A stretch of 64,000 nucleotides of DNA from RCC1774 sp050330855. GTDB taxonomy: Bacteria > Cyanobacteriota > Cyanobacteriia > Thermosynechococcales > Thermosynechococcaceae. The notes under the pieces were generated by a model. That model saw nothing but the letters and a program-made list of their open reading frames with translations. It ran no database searches and was not told where the DNA came from. Both the position numbers and the translations under genes were made by a program. The DNA is taken from the NCBI GenBank assembly GCA_050330855.1, contig JBHJNL010000007.1, positions 62,001-126,000 on the forward strand. Reading direction: 5' to 3'. Position 1 is the first letter of the stretch. Each line of letters begins with the position of its first letter. Shown here piece by piece: positions 25,145 through 33,644 of this stretch.

Positions 25145-25773
25145 AGCCTGAATTTCCTTTCCTAGATTGCTGATGTGAGTGAGGTGATATTGAACTTATG
25201 GAACCAAAGTTTTTTTAGTGGAGCTAAACTCTTTGCTAAAACCATAAGAAATATTCTCGAATCTTAAGATCATTGACATCGACGGTCAAGCGAGATGGCC
25301 TTGATTAGGAATTTAACTGCAGCAGTTATGTCTTTGTTGAAATTCGACAATTTCATTCATGGGCGCTTGAGAGAATCTGCTAGTCTTTCTCTGACGTCAT
25401 CGATGACCAGCTCTAGGGCTAGAATCACTGCTGCTCTAAACCAATAAGTTTGTGTGAAGTATTCTTCAATAGTGCACTCGGACCCAAGCCGACTTGAAGC
25501 TTCTTCTGCCCAGGGAGAGTCTCGGAAACGAGGTACGCAAGCTTATGCTTGTAGCCCTTTCTCAACAAGGTCTTGGTGGATTGCTGGGAGAAGGTGAGGC
25601 CGGAGCAGCCCCTTGACTTACATACATAATTCCAGTATTAATGATCAGCACCACAGAGAACATTATGGTGCTGAGAGGAGTCGGTAATGGCTGCAATCAG
25701 CGATGCGGGGGCAAAGACAAAAGTCTAGTTAATACATCTTTGTGTTTCGACTATCATTTTCGTCCTTTTTGCC
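25145..25773. promoter_or_regulatory. Divergent regulatory region of the RiPP locus
   Basis: About 630 bp between the minus-strand precursor operon and the plus-strand regulator/export operon. It must hold both promoters. The most distinct element is an inverted repeat at 25646-25673, CAGCACCA/TGGTGCTG with a 12-nt spacer, some 100 bp before the HTH gene; it could be an operator or a hairpin in that transcript. I found no second precursor-like frame with a double-glycine leader and no canonical promoter pair. Confidence 0.5.
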
Positions 25774-26298
25774 ATGCAGACATCAAACCCGGCCATCTGG
25801 CGTACTCGACTAGAGACCTATCGTATAGAACTAGAAGAAGGGTCACACCATCATCTGCGGCCTGAGCATCGACTTCGCCTAGAAATCATGCTGCGTGCTG
25901 ACCGAGGAGAGTCGCAGAAAACAATTTGTGCTGCATTGGGTTGTGCGCCAGGGACTGCGCGGTTTTGGATGAAGATGATGCAGCTAGGGGAAATTGATGC
26001 TTGGGCATCGGCCCCCATTGGTCGCCCTCAAAAAGTCAGTCCTGAATATTTGGCTCGGCTGCGCAAATTAGTCTGTCACAGTCCTAAAACCTACGGGTAT
26101 GCTGCGAAGCAGTGGACTGCGCTTTATCTCAGACAACAATTGATAAAGGAGTTAGGGATTGACGTGAGCGATCGCCACATCAACCGATTGCTCAACGAGA
26201 TGCATATCTCTAGCCCCTATCGCCATAAAAGCAGCAGATCGGCTCAGGGAAAAAATCGCAGCAGCTCCATTACCATTCAAGACCTGCAGCCTGAGTAG
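25774..26298 (+). CDS. Stand-alone transposase-derived HTH DNA-binding protein
   Basis: A 174-aa protein made of a helix-turn-helix (about 30-70: RLRLEIMLRADRGESQKTICAALG, TARFWMKMM) followed by a winged-helix-like region (about 85-150: GRPQKVSPEYLARLRKL, LGIDVSDRHINRLLNEMHIS). This is the N-terminal DNA-binding part of IS630/Tc1-type transposases. The catalytic DDE domain is absent, and only 58 bp separate the stop from the exporter gene, so this is not a truncated insertion sequence with remnants. The tail is basic and Ser-rich. Position at the head of the export operon suggests a domesticated regulator of the RiPP locus. No ribosome binding site is evident before the ATG. Confidence 0.75.
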   Translation: MQTSNPAIWRTRLETYRIELEEGSHHHLRPEHRLRLEIMLRADRGESQKTICAALGCAPGTARFWMKMMQLGEIDAWASAPIGRPQKVSPEYLARLRKLVCHSPKTYGYAAKQWTALYLRQQLIKELGIDVSDRHINRLLNEMHISSPYRHKSSRSAQGKNRSSSITIQDLQPE

Positions 26299-26356
26299 AC
26301 CTTACACCCAACGCAATCCCTTGCATCCTTGATATCTCTCTGAGCCGCACTTCCAG

Positions 26357-29350
26357 ATGGTCTCTAATCCACAGCTCCATCATTATTTATCTCAGGCTCT
26401 TGGGCAAGAGCTTTCTACCGCTGAGTGTTCTCACTCTCTGAAGCAGGCGACGATGTCAGAACCTGCTGTGGGCCAATCGGTTTGGCAATCCAACCAGTCG
26501 GCATCCCTTCTGTGCATTGTCGTGGCGGGCAAAGTTCGTCTTTTAGATAGTGCCGACAATCTCGTCATGTCTCTATCGTCAGGGTCATCTTTCGGCGCAT
26601 TAACGTTATTCCCTGAGCAAGGATTTCAGTCCTTATCGGTCCGGGCTTCCGTGGGCGCTCGGCTTTGCTATTTGCCGCCCGCTGCGCTGCAACCATTGAT
26701 CCAAAAGCATCCCAATATTCAGGACCATCTCTATAAACAGGCGATCGCCCAAGATCTGCAGACCATTTGTCGCCGCTCAGACATCCTTCTGAATTCAGAG
26801 CCAGCCGCAGTCCAAGCGATGGTGGCCCAGCGGATAGAGCATCAGCTTCGCAAAGGGAGGCTGCCTGCTCAGCTAACCCAAGCCCAATTCTGGCTACTGC
26901 GGGAGGGAGAACTGGTCCATACTTCTGGCCCTCGCGTGTCTCCTGGTCATCTTTACCCTGTCCCGCAAAACTTAAAACCTGGAGGGTGGCAGATTACGCA
27001 GCCCACAGAGCTGTATCTGCTTAAAGAGACAGAGGGGCATCATCGTAACGGGCACCGTGTCCCCGCCCCAGACTTAGCGCGGCTGACAGCCGCAGAGTCG
27101 TCCACGGTTAACATGGCAGCACCACAGCCCCACAAGAAAAGTCGTGCTTATTTTCCTAGCCCTAACGTGACGCTGGGGCATTGGTTGCATCGACTCACGG
27201 GACGCTATCCTTTCATGGCTCAGCAAAGCGCCATGGACTGTGGGGTAGCCTGTTTAGCCATGATTGGCCGTCACTGGGGCAAACGGCTCAGCGTCAATCA
27301 TCTCCGGCAGCTTGCCAACGTGAGTCGGGATGGTACGTCTCTGCGAGGCTTAATGATCGCCGCAGAATATCTGGGATTTTCGCCTCGACCCGTGCAAGCG
27401 GAGTTGGCTCCCCTCAATCAAGACAAACTCCCTGCAATTTTGCACTGGCAGGGTAATCATTACGTGGTGGCGTACCGAATGACGCGCCGCCGTGTTCATA
27501 TCGCCGATCCGGCGGTGGGTCGTTTAACCCTGCGATGGTCAGAGGTACAGGCAAAATGGAGCGGATATACTCTGCTACTGAAGCCCACGCCATCCCTGAA
27601 GCGAACCCCCAACGCTAAGAACAATTTCTGGAAATACGTTGAGCTGCTCAAGCCCCATTGGTTTGTCCTCATAGAGATTTTACTCGCGGCCCTTGTCCTG
27701 CAGCTATTGGGCCTCGTCACCCCGCTGTTTACACAACTTTTGCTCGATCGCGTGGTGGTTCAGCGGAGTACCTCTACGTTGATGGCGGTGGGGGTGGGTC
27801 TAATGATTTTTAGCGTGTTTCGGGTCATTATGTCCGGGTTACGGCGTTATTTGATCGCCCATACCGGCAACAAAATTGATCTGTCGCTGGTGGTCGGATT
27901 CATTAACCACGCCTTCCAACTGCCCCTGAGCTACTTTGAATCTCGCTATGTGGGGGATATTACCTCTCGGTTGCAAGAGGCTCGCAAAATTCGTGATTTT
28001 TTGACGGGCGAAGCATTGGGGGTCTTCCTTGATATCTTCACCGTCTTTATCTATGCCGGGTTCATGTTTTGGTACAACTGGCAGATGTCACTGCTGGGAT
28101 TGGCAGTGATTCCGGTTTATTTTGTCATTACGCTGATTTCTGCCCCCATTCTGCGCCGCATTTCGCGCGAAATCTTCAACACAAAAACCGCTGAGCGTAG
28201 ATATCTCATTGAGGCATTGAGCGGCATTAATACCGTGAAGTCGATGGGCATTGAGCGCTCGGTCCGCTGGCGCTGGGAAGATCTTTTTAATGAATCGATC
28301 AAGGTGAACTTCTCTGGCAAGCTGTTTAATATCAGTTTGCAGGTGTTTAGCGATACCATCGATTCTGTCGTCACCGCTGCACTGCTCTGGTTCGGGGCTT
28401 GGCAGGTGATTCAAGGCCAGCTCACCGTGGGGCAACTGGTAGCCTTCAATATGCTGCTGGGGAACGTGATTCGGCCCTTGAAGCGATTCATCGATCTGTG
28501 GGATGAACTCCAGGAAGTGTTTGTTGCTGCCGAACGCTTGAACGATGTGATTGATACTGAACCTGAGGAAGACCGGCAGCAGTTGCGCCCGGTCTTACCA
28601 GCCATCAGAGGGGCAATCGCCTTTGAGCAGGTCACCTTTCGCTATGACTCAGAAAGCGAGACTAATACCTTAGAGAACCTCAGCTTTAGTATTGAACCCG
28701 GCCAAACCTTTGCCCTGGTGGGGCGCAGCGGCTCTGGCAAGACGACGGTTTCTAAGTTGGTGTTGGGGCTATACCCGCCGAATCGGGGTCGAGTTTTGGT
28801 GGACGGGTATGACATTGCCACGATGTCACTACGATCGCTGCGGCGACAGATTGGGGTGGTTAATCAGGATACATTCCTATTTGGGGGCACGATTCAAGAG
28901 AACATTAGCATCGCCTATCCGGCGGCCACGCTGGAGGAAATTCGCACCGCAGCAAAGCTGGCGGGGGCCGATGAGTTTATCCAAGAATTGCCCATGAAGT
29001 ATCAGTCTCAGATTGGTGAAGGCGGCGGACTGCTCTCGGGAGGACAGCGACAGCGGGTGGCGATCGCCCGTGCTCTTTTGAGCAATCCCCGCCTTCTCGT
29101 TCTTGACGAAGCGACTAGCAATCTAGATGCAGAGTCTGAGCGGATTATTCAAACCAACCTCAATACCATTCGCCGAAATCGCACCACCCTGATTATTGCC
29201 CATCGCCTCTCTACGGTGCGAAACGCCGATCAGATCTTAGTGTTAGATCACGGCGTCCTCATGGAACAGGGCACCCATAGTGAACTGATGGCCAAACAGG
29301 GCCAATATTTTTACTTAAACCAGCAACAGCTCATGGCGGGGGCAGCATGA
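26357..29350 (+). CDS. C39-peptidase ABC exporter with N-terminal cyclic-nucleotide-like domain
   Basis: A 997-aa membrane exporter that should cut the leader after Gly-Gly and export the core. Order: cyclic-nucleotide-binding-like beta-barrel (about 50-120), a linker to 270, C39 peptidase (QQSAMDCGVACLAMIGRHWG with Cys295, His368 in NHYVVAYR, Asp384 in IADP, triad complete), six-helix transmembrane domain (about 420-710), and ATPase (GRSGSGKTT, LSGGQRQRVAIARAL, LLVLDEATS). The linked genes, a membrane-fusion protein whose start overlaps its stop (ATGA) and a SurA-like protein, complete an export cassette common in cyanobacterial RiPP loci. The N-terminal sensor domain may gate export, but its ligand is not known. 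Confidence 0.93.
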   Translation: MVSNPQLHHYLSQALGQELSTAECSHSLKQATMSEPAVGQSVWQSNQSASLLCIVVAGKVRLLDSADNLVMSLSSGSSFGALTLFPEQGFQSLSVRASVGARLCYLPPAALQPLIQKHPNIQDHLYKQAIAQDLQTICRRSDILLNSEPAAVQAMVAQRIEHQLRKGRLPAQLTQAQFWLLREGELVHTSGPRVSPGHLYPVPQNLKPGGWQITQPTELYLLKETEGHHRNGHRVPAPDLARLTAAESSTVNMAAPQPHKKSRAYFPSPNVTLGHWLHRLTGRYPFMAQQSAMDCGVACLAMIGRHWGKRLSVNHLRQLANVSRDGTSLRGLMIAAEYLGFSPRPVQAELAPLNQDKLPAILHWQGNHYVVAYRMTRRRVHIADPAVGRLTLRWSEVQAKWSGYTLLLKPTPSLKRTPNAKNNFWKYVELLKPHWFVLIEILLAALVLQLLGLVTPLFTQLLLDRVVVQRSTSTLMAVGVGLMIFSVFRVIMSGLRRYLIAHTGNKIDLSLVVGFINHAFQLPLSYFESRYVGDITSRLQEARKIRDFLTGEALGVFLDIFTVFIYAGFMFWYNWQMSLLGLAVIPVYFVITLISAPILRRISREIFNTKTAERRYLIEALSGINTVKSMGIERSVRWRWEDLFNESIKVNFSGKLFNISLQVFSDTIDSVVTAALLWFGAWQVIQGQLTVGQLVAFNMLLGNVIRPLKRFIDLWDELQEVFVAAERLNDVIDTEPEEDRQQLRPVLPAIRGAIAFEQVTFRYDSESETNTLENLSFSIEPGQTFALVGRSGSGKTTVSKLVLGLYPPNRGRVLVDGYDIATMSLRSLRRQIGVVNQDTFLFGGTIQENISIAYPAATLEEIRTAAKLAGADEFIQELPMKYQSQIGEGGGLLSGGQRQRVAIARALLSNPRLLVLDEATSNLDAESERIIQTNLNTIRRNRTTLIIAHRLSTVRNADQILVLDHGVLMEQGTHSELMAKQGQYFYLNQQQLMAGAA

Positions 29351-31284
29351 AAGAGGCACCCATGATTCGGGTGATCGTCGTTGATGATCAAAACACAATT
29401 TGTCAGATGCTGCGCTTTAGTCTGGCCCCTCAGCCCGATCTAGAGATTGTTGGTATCGCTCAGGACGGTGAATCGGCTCTGCAGCAGATAGCAGACCACC
29501 AGCCCGATATTGCCCTTGTGGATCTATCCATGCCAGGAATGAATGGCCTAGAGCTGACAGAGCAGATTTGCGATCGCTTCAGCCATACCAAAGTTTTGAT
29601 GTTGAGCATTCATAACCAGACACAAGCCGTGAATGCATCACTCCAGGCTGGAGCCAAAGGTTACCTCCTCAAAACAACGCCCCCCGAAGAGTTAGCCCAA
29701 GCGATTCGGTCCATCCACACCGGCTACTTTCAACTGAGTCCAGGGTTATTTGAGGTTCGAGCCAACCGGATTAGGGAGGCCAGTCCCTCCGAGCATCCAA
29801 GCATAGAGCTAGAGCCTGAACTTCTTGAGATTCATGGCGGGTTTAGTGCGGCCAGCCCTACAGCGGAACTCGAAGCGGATCAGATGAGATCGTATTTGCC
29901 CAATCGCTCAGCGAGACAGGAGCTAGCACTGGGCGAGTCACCTCTGCCGGTCACGTCACCTGTAGGGGAACTCGGTGAATGGGCAGAGGCGACTCAAGCC
30001 CAAATGAATGAGCTACCCCGGGTTTGGACCCAAGCCCTGCTCTGCATTTTGATCTTTTTCACCGTGGCGGTGCTGCCGTGGACAATGTTCACGAAGGTCG
30101 ATGAAACGGGGACCGCTAGAGGCCGCCTGGAGCCTCGCGGTAAAACAGTTCGCCTAGACGCCCCTGTCTCTGGAACCGTGTCAGGCGTCAACGTTAAGGA
30201 AGGGGACATCGTCAAAAAAGGACAAGACCTCATGGTTTTAGAACCTGAACTTGCCCAAGCCGATCTCCAGCAGGCTGAAGCCAAATTAGAAGGTCAGCTC
30301 AACCGTTTGACCCAACTGGAAGGGATTAAAAGTCAGCAAGAAGTGGCCCAGCGGACCCAACGTCTGCAGTATCAGGCTCAAACCTCAGAGATAGCCGCCC
30401 AAATGGATCAAATTAATGAAGGCATCGACTCTGAGCGAACGTCCACTGGCCTAGCCCAGGAATTAATTGTCAAGGATCAGCAAGCAGTCAAGCAACTCAA
30501 AGCCCTACGCAAGGAGGGAGCGGTCTCAGGTGTACAGGTCGATCAGGCAGAGCGGACCATGATTAGCAATCGAGAACTCTTACAGCAGTCTGTAGCCAAG
30601 ATTGTTCAGGCTCAAGCAGACCTGAAGATTCGTCGGAAACAACGCGATCTCATCCAGCACGAAGGCGAACTCGCCACCATTGAAACCAACCGTAAAATCA
30701 AAGAACTCCAGACTCAAATCTCTGATTTACAAGCAGAAATTGCCCAAACCAAAAAGCTGATCGAGTCTCTGAAGCTGAAACTAAAGCAGCTTCAGGTCAA
30801 ATCGCCGATTGCAGGCACCATTTTTCAGCTCCCGATTCAGCATCCCGGTGCGGTGGTGCAGCCCAGTCAGTTGGTGGCTCAGATTGCTCCTCAGGGGGCG
30901 CAGATGGTGCTCAGAGCCGAAATGCCCAGTCGAGAAAGTGGTTTTCTTAAGGTTGGAATGCCGGTGAGGCTTAAGTTTGATGCCTATCCGTTTCAGACCT
31001 ATGGGGTTGTTTCTGGTCAGCTGATCTGGATTTCTCCCAATTCAAAAAAACGTTCGGTGCCTCCCGAAACAGCAAATGCCCCTTCTGCAGAAAACGACAG
31101 CACTCCAGAAAGCTTTGAGATAGAAGTAGTGCTAAAACAGGCTTACATCGAATCAGCAGGCAAAAAGATTGCGCTCACTCCCGGCCAAACAGCTACCGCA
31201 GAAGTGGTTGTGCGTCAACGTCGTCTGATGGACTTTCTGATTGACCCCTTTCGCCAACTCCAGAAAAACGGCCTTCAACTATAA
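29347..31284 (+). CDS. Receiver domain-HlyD membrane-fusion protein
   Basis: A 645-aa fusion. Residues 1-125 are a NarL-type receiver domain with Asp13, Asp14, phosphoacceptor Asp59 (LVDLSMPGMNG), Ser87 and Lys109 all in place. A poorly conserved linker follows to a single membrane helix (about 225-248), then a HlyD/EmrA-type periplasmic adaptor with a biotinyl-lipoyl-like half (VRLDAPVSGTVSGVNVKEGDIVKKGQ), a long coiled-coil hairpin (about 295-490), the second lipoyl half (VKSPIAGTIFQL) and a beta-barrel. The receiver would sit in the cytoplasm beside the exporter's ATPase. The start overlaps the exporter stop; an ATG at 29362 is a second candidate, with AGAGG before it. Confidence 0.9.
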   Translation: MKEAPMIRVIVVDDQNTICQMLRFSLAPQPDLEIVGIAQDGESALQQIADHQPDIALVDLSMPGMNGLELTEQICDRFSHTKVLMLSIHNQTQAVNASLQAGAKGYLLKTTPPEELAQAIRSIHTGYFQLSPGLFEVRANRIREASPSEHPSIELEPELLEIHGGFSAASPTAELEADQMRSYLPNRSARQELALGESPLPVTSPVGELGEWAEATQAQMNELPRVWTQALLCILIFFTVAVLPWTMFTKVDETGTARGRLEPRGKTVRLDAPVSGTVSGVNVKEGDIVKKGQDLMVLEPELAQADLQQAEAKLEGQLNRLTQLEGIKSQQEVAQRTQRLQYQAQTSEIAAQMDQINEGIDSERTSTGLAQELIVKDQQAVKQLKALRKEGAVSGVQVDQAERTMISNRELLQQSVAKIVQAQADLKIRRKQRDLIQHEGELATIETNRKIKELQTQISDLQAEIAQTKKLIESLKLKLKQLQVKSPIAGTIFQLPIQHPGAVVQPSQLVAQIAPQGAQMVLRAEMPSRESGFLKVGMPVRLKFDAYPFQTYGVVSGQLIWISPNSKKRSVPPETANAPSAENDSTPESFEIEVVLKQAYIESAGKKIALTPGQTATAEVVVRQRRLMDFLIDPFRQLQKNGLQL

Positions 31285-31405
31285 GGGTCTGTACGGTCAT
31301 TCCATCTCCGTAGGGGCCTCCTGTTCCTCACCTCTAAGAACCGGGCACCTCTTTCGTCGCCATCTGTGAATCTTCCTTAATCTCCTACTGCATTTGATTT
31401 TGCCC

Positions 31406-32134
31406 ATGCTTAGCCCCATCGATCTTTCACCGGATCTGCTTTTAAGTCATATTCGACTGTCGTGCCAAATTCCGAAGATATCCCTTGAGATCGCCAAACA
31501 GCAAGTCATTCTACAAACGGCTGCTCAGCAGGGAATTGAAGTTGAAGACGAAGCACTCCAGCAGGCCGCAGATCAGCTTCGCCATGACCAAAATCTTCTG
31601 AGTGCTGCAGCGACTTGGGACTGGCTGCAAAAGCATCATCTATCCGTTCAGGATTTAGAACAGGTGGTTCGTCAGCAGGTGATTACGGCTAAATTGTCCG
31701 ATCATCTGTTCGCATCTCAAGTTGAAGCGTTTTATATCGAACATCAGCTTGACTATACTCAGATCATCATGCGCAATGTGGTGCTGCCTAACCAGGATCT
31801 GGCAATGGAACTCTTTTGTGCGCTACAAGAGCGTGAAATCAGCTTTTGGGATGTTGCGAATCAATATATCCCAGACCCGGATCTACGACGCACAGGCGGA
31901 TATCGTGGACCATTATCTCGGACGGATCTCCCCCCGGCCCTCTCTGCTGCTGTGTTTGCCGCTCGACCGCCCCAGATTTTGAAGCCCGTCCTCAACAAGA
32001 AACAGATTCATCTGATTTTGGTCGAGGAGTTGATAGAGCCTGTTTTAAATGAGGAGCTGCAATCGCAAATTCAAGCAGAATTGTTCGAGCAGTGGCTCAT
32101 TGAGCAGGTTTCAAGCGTTTGCCAAGAAGAGTAA
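31406..32134 (+). CDS. SurA/PpiC-like peptidyl-prolyl isomerase
   Basis: A protein of about 242 aa with a SurA-N-like helical domain (residues 1-110) and a parvulin-like rotamase domain (about 125-215, including FWDVANQYIPDP, RTGGYRGPLSRTDLPPALSAAVFAARPPQI). Cyanobacterial peptide exporters with C39 domains are often followed by this kind of gene. Unlike SurA it has no signal peptide, so it would act in the cytoplasm, perhaps holding the precursor for the exporter. The ATG at 31406 is my choice; TTG codons at 31394 and 31400 are in frame. It is the last gene of the plus-strand export operon, 120 bp after the HlyD fusion. Confidence 0.82.
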   Translation: MLSPIDLSPDLLLSHIRLSCQIPKISLEIAKQQVILQTAAQQGIEVEDEALQQAADQLRHDQNLLSAAATWDWLQKHHLSVQDLEQVVRQQVITAKLSDHLFASQVEAFYIEHQLDYTQIIMRNVVLPNQDLAMELFCALQEREISFWDVANQYIPDPDLRRTGGYRGPLSRTDLPPALSAAVFAARPPQILKPVLNKKQIHLILVEELIEPVLNEELQSQIQAELFEQWLIEQVSSVCQEE

Positions 32135-32670
32135 ATCACAAAGTATCGGAGGTTGATACACATCAAAGACCTGGAATGGCAACGTGAGCGTCTTCAACCC
32201 CGCTGTCATCTTAAAACAGCCGATCTTTATTCATAGACCTTGAAAATTTTGTTCTAGGATAGCGGCCTTTTAGCTTTGTTGCGCGCTTATTCTATAGACT
32301 GCTCGTCAGCCTCCATATATTTCCATATATTTCCATACCTTTTTGTAGCATCTAGCTAGAAACCTTGATAAGATGTGGCTTACATGGAAGATTAAAAGTA
32401 AGTACCAGGGGTCGTTTTCACGACTTTTCATTTATATATTGTCCATTTTTTAGCAAGGCTTACTTTTCTTCCCATGATTTATTTGCTGATTATATAGCCA
32501 TCCGATGGCGAGGGATCAACATAATCACAGTCGGCCTTCAAAGATAGATCGCTCTGAACTTCTTTGCTAATGAGCAGATGAAGCGTGTTGATATTGAGTC
32601 TGATTTGCCTATGTCATGCAAACACATCGAGTGTAGCGAGAAACGGTAGATTTTGGTCTCAACTGAGTTT
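32135..32670. other. Intergenic region between RiPP and exopolysaccharide loci
   Basis: About 535 bp, AT-rich in its second half, without a convincing gene. It should contain the promoter of the exopolysaccharide operon. The clearest element is the decamer repeat at 32312-32341. Confidence 0.55.
32312..32341 (+). repeat. Short decamer tandem repeat (TCCATATATT)
   Basis: Two exact copies of TCCATATATT and a third degenerate one in tandem, with a 10-bp period, about 330 bp upstream of the first exopolysaccharide gene. The helical period would place each copy on the same DNA face, as expected for a repeated protein-binding site, but no known regulator motif is recognised. Confidence 0.6.
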
Positions 32671-33123
32671 ATGAAACTAATTTTGGCAGCATCTTCAGGC
32701 GGTCATTTTTCAACGATGAATAGCCTTGAAGCATTTTGGAAAGTGCATGACAGAACTTGGGTGACTGATTTGAAAGCAGATACAACGAAGCTCAAAGACA
32801 TGAATGAGCGAGTGATTTGGCTTCCATATCAGGGATCTCGTGATTTTTGGGCTTTTGTGCAGAATATCCCAGCAACAATAAGAATTTTAGTGAATGAACG
32901 ACCCGATATCGTTATTTCAACAGGACCCAGTATCGCCGTCAACTTTGCCATTGTAGCTAAGTTGCTGGGCATTCGCTTTATTTACATTGAGAGCGTCACT
33001 CGTCGACGAAATTTAAGCCTATCGGGACAATTGGTGTATCCCCTTGCAGATGAATTTTATGTCCAATGGCCTGAACTATGCCATAGGTATACAAAAGCAA
33101 CCTTCGCTGGATATGTACAGTGA
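32671..33123 (+). CDS. Alg14/PssD-like glycosyltransferase subunit
   Basis: A 150-aa protein with LILAASSGGHFSTM at the N-terminus and ERPDIVISTGPSIAVNFAIVAKLLGIRFIYIES, which match the Alg14/PssD/Cps14F family: the membrane-recruiting half of a two-part GT28-like transferase that adds a sugar to a lipid-linked intermediate. The catalytic half is the next gene, whose GTG overlaps this stop (GTGA). I chose the ATG at 32671; a TTG at 32653 is in frame. It is the first gene of the exopolysaccharide cluster. Confidence 0.85.
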   Translation: MKLILAASSGGHFSTMNSLEAFWKVHDRTWVTDLKADTTKLKDMNERVIWLPYQGSRDFWAFVQNIPATIRILVNERPDIVISTGPSIAVNFAIVAKLLGIRFIYIESVTRRRNLSLSGQLVYPLADEFYVQWPELCHRYTKATFAGYVQ

Positions 33124-33632
33124 TCACCGTTTTGCTGGGTACAAGTCCATTCCCCTTTGACCGGGCTGTGTCTTGGGTTAAGGTTCTGCAGCAGCAGAAC
33201 CTGATCCGTACTAAAGTGTTTATTCAGTATGGTGCTAGCGATGTCTCTCAGTTAAAGCACGGGTCGAGAATTGCCACTGCCTCATTCATCACTTCAGAAG
33301 AGGTAAGGTCATGTATTAGACAGTCTCAGTTGGTTATCTCTCATGCAGGGCAGGGTCTAACTCGTTCTTTAGCGGAGTCTAAAGTCCCTTTTATCCTGCT
33401 GCCTCGACTGGCTCGATTTGGTGAGCATATTGATGATCATCAGCTTTGGTTTGCAGAGGCAGTTGCTCAATGGGGGGTGTGCTATTGCACTTCCATTGAG
33501 CAATTAGAGCAAGCTGTTCTTTCTCCCCCAGAGATATTGCAGTGTCCTTTATTTGAAGGGCCAAAGTTGACAGATCACCTGTTAAAGACCTATCCACCGC
33601 TGCCCAGTAGAGCTACATCTCTGTGTAGATAG
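33120..33632 (+). CDS. Alg13/PssE-like glycosyltransferase catalytic subunit
   Basis: A 170-aa protein starting with GTG in an overlap with the preceding gene. VISHAGQGLTRSLAESKVPFILLPRLARFGEHIDDHQ is the nucleotide-sugar-binding motif of the GT28 C-terminal domain (Alg13/PssE/Cps14G). Together with the Alg14-like partner it should transfer the second sugar of the repeat unit at the cytoplasmic membrane face. The donor sugar is not predictable. Confidence 0.85.
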   Translation: MITVLLGTSPFPFDRAVSWVKVLQQQNLIRTKVFIQYGASDVSQLKHGSRIATASFITSEEVRSCIRQSQLVISHAGQGLTRSLAESKVPFILLPRLARFGEHIDDHQLWFAEAVAQWGVCYCTSIEQLEQAVLSPPEILQCPLFEGPKLTDHLLKTYPPLPSRATSLCR

Positions 33633-33644
33633 GATGCAAGACGA

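Noticed and set aside
24880..25151. Other reading frames across the Gly-Lys array, including a Pro-Leu repeat frame on the plus strand and an Arg-Ala-Lys-Val frame on the minus strand
   Set aside because: They arise from the same 6-bp repeat. Only the chosen minus-strand frame has a ribosome site, a double-glycine leader and fitting neighbours.
25774..26298. Remnant of an IS630 insertion sequence
   Set aside because: No DDE domain, terminal repeats or target duplication are visible, and the next gene starts 58 bp later. A stand-alone regulator fits better.
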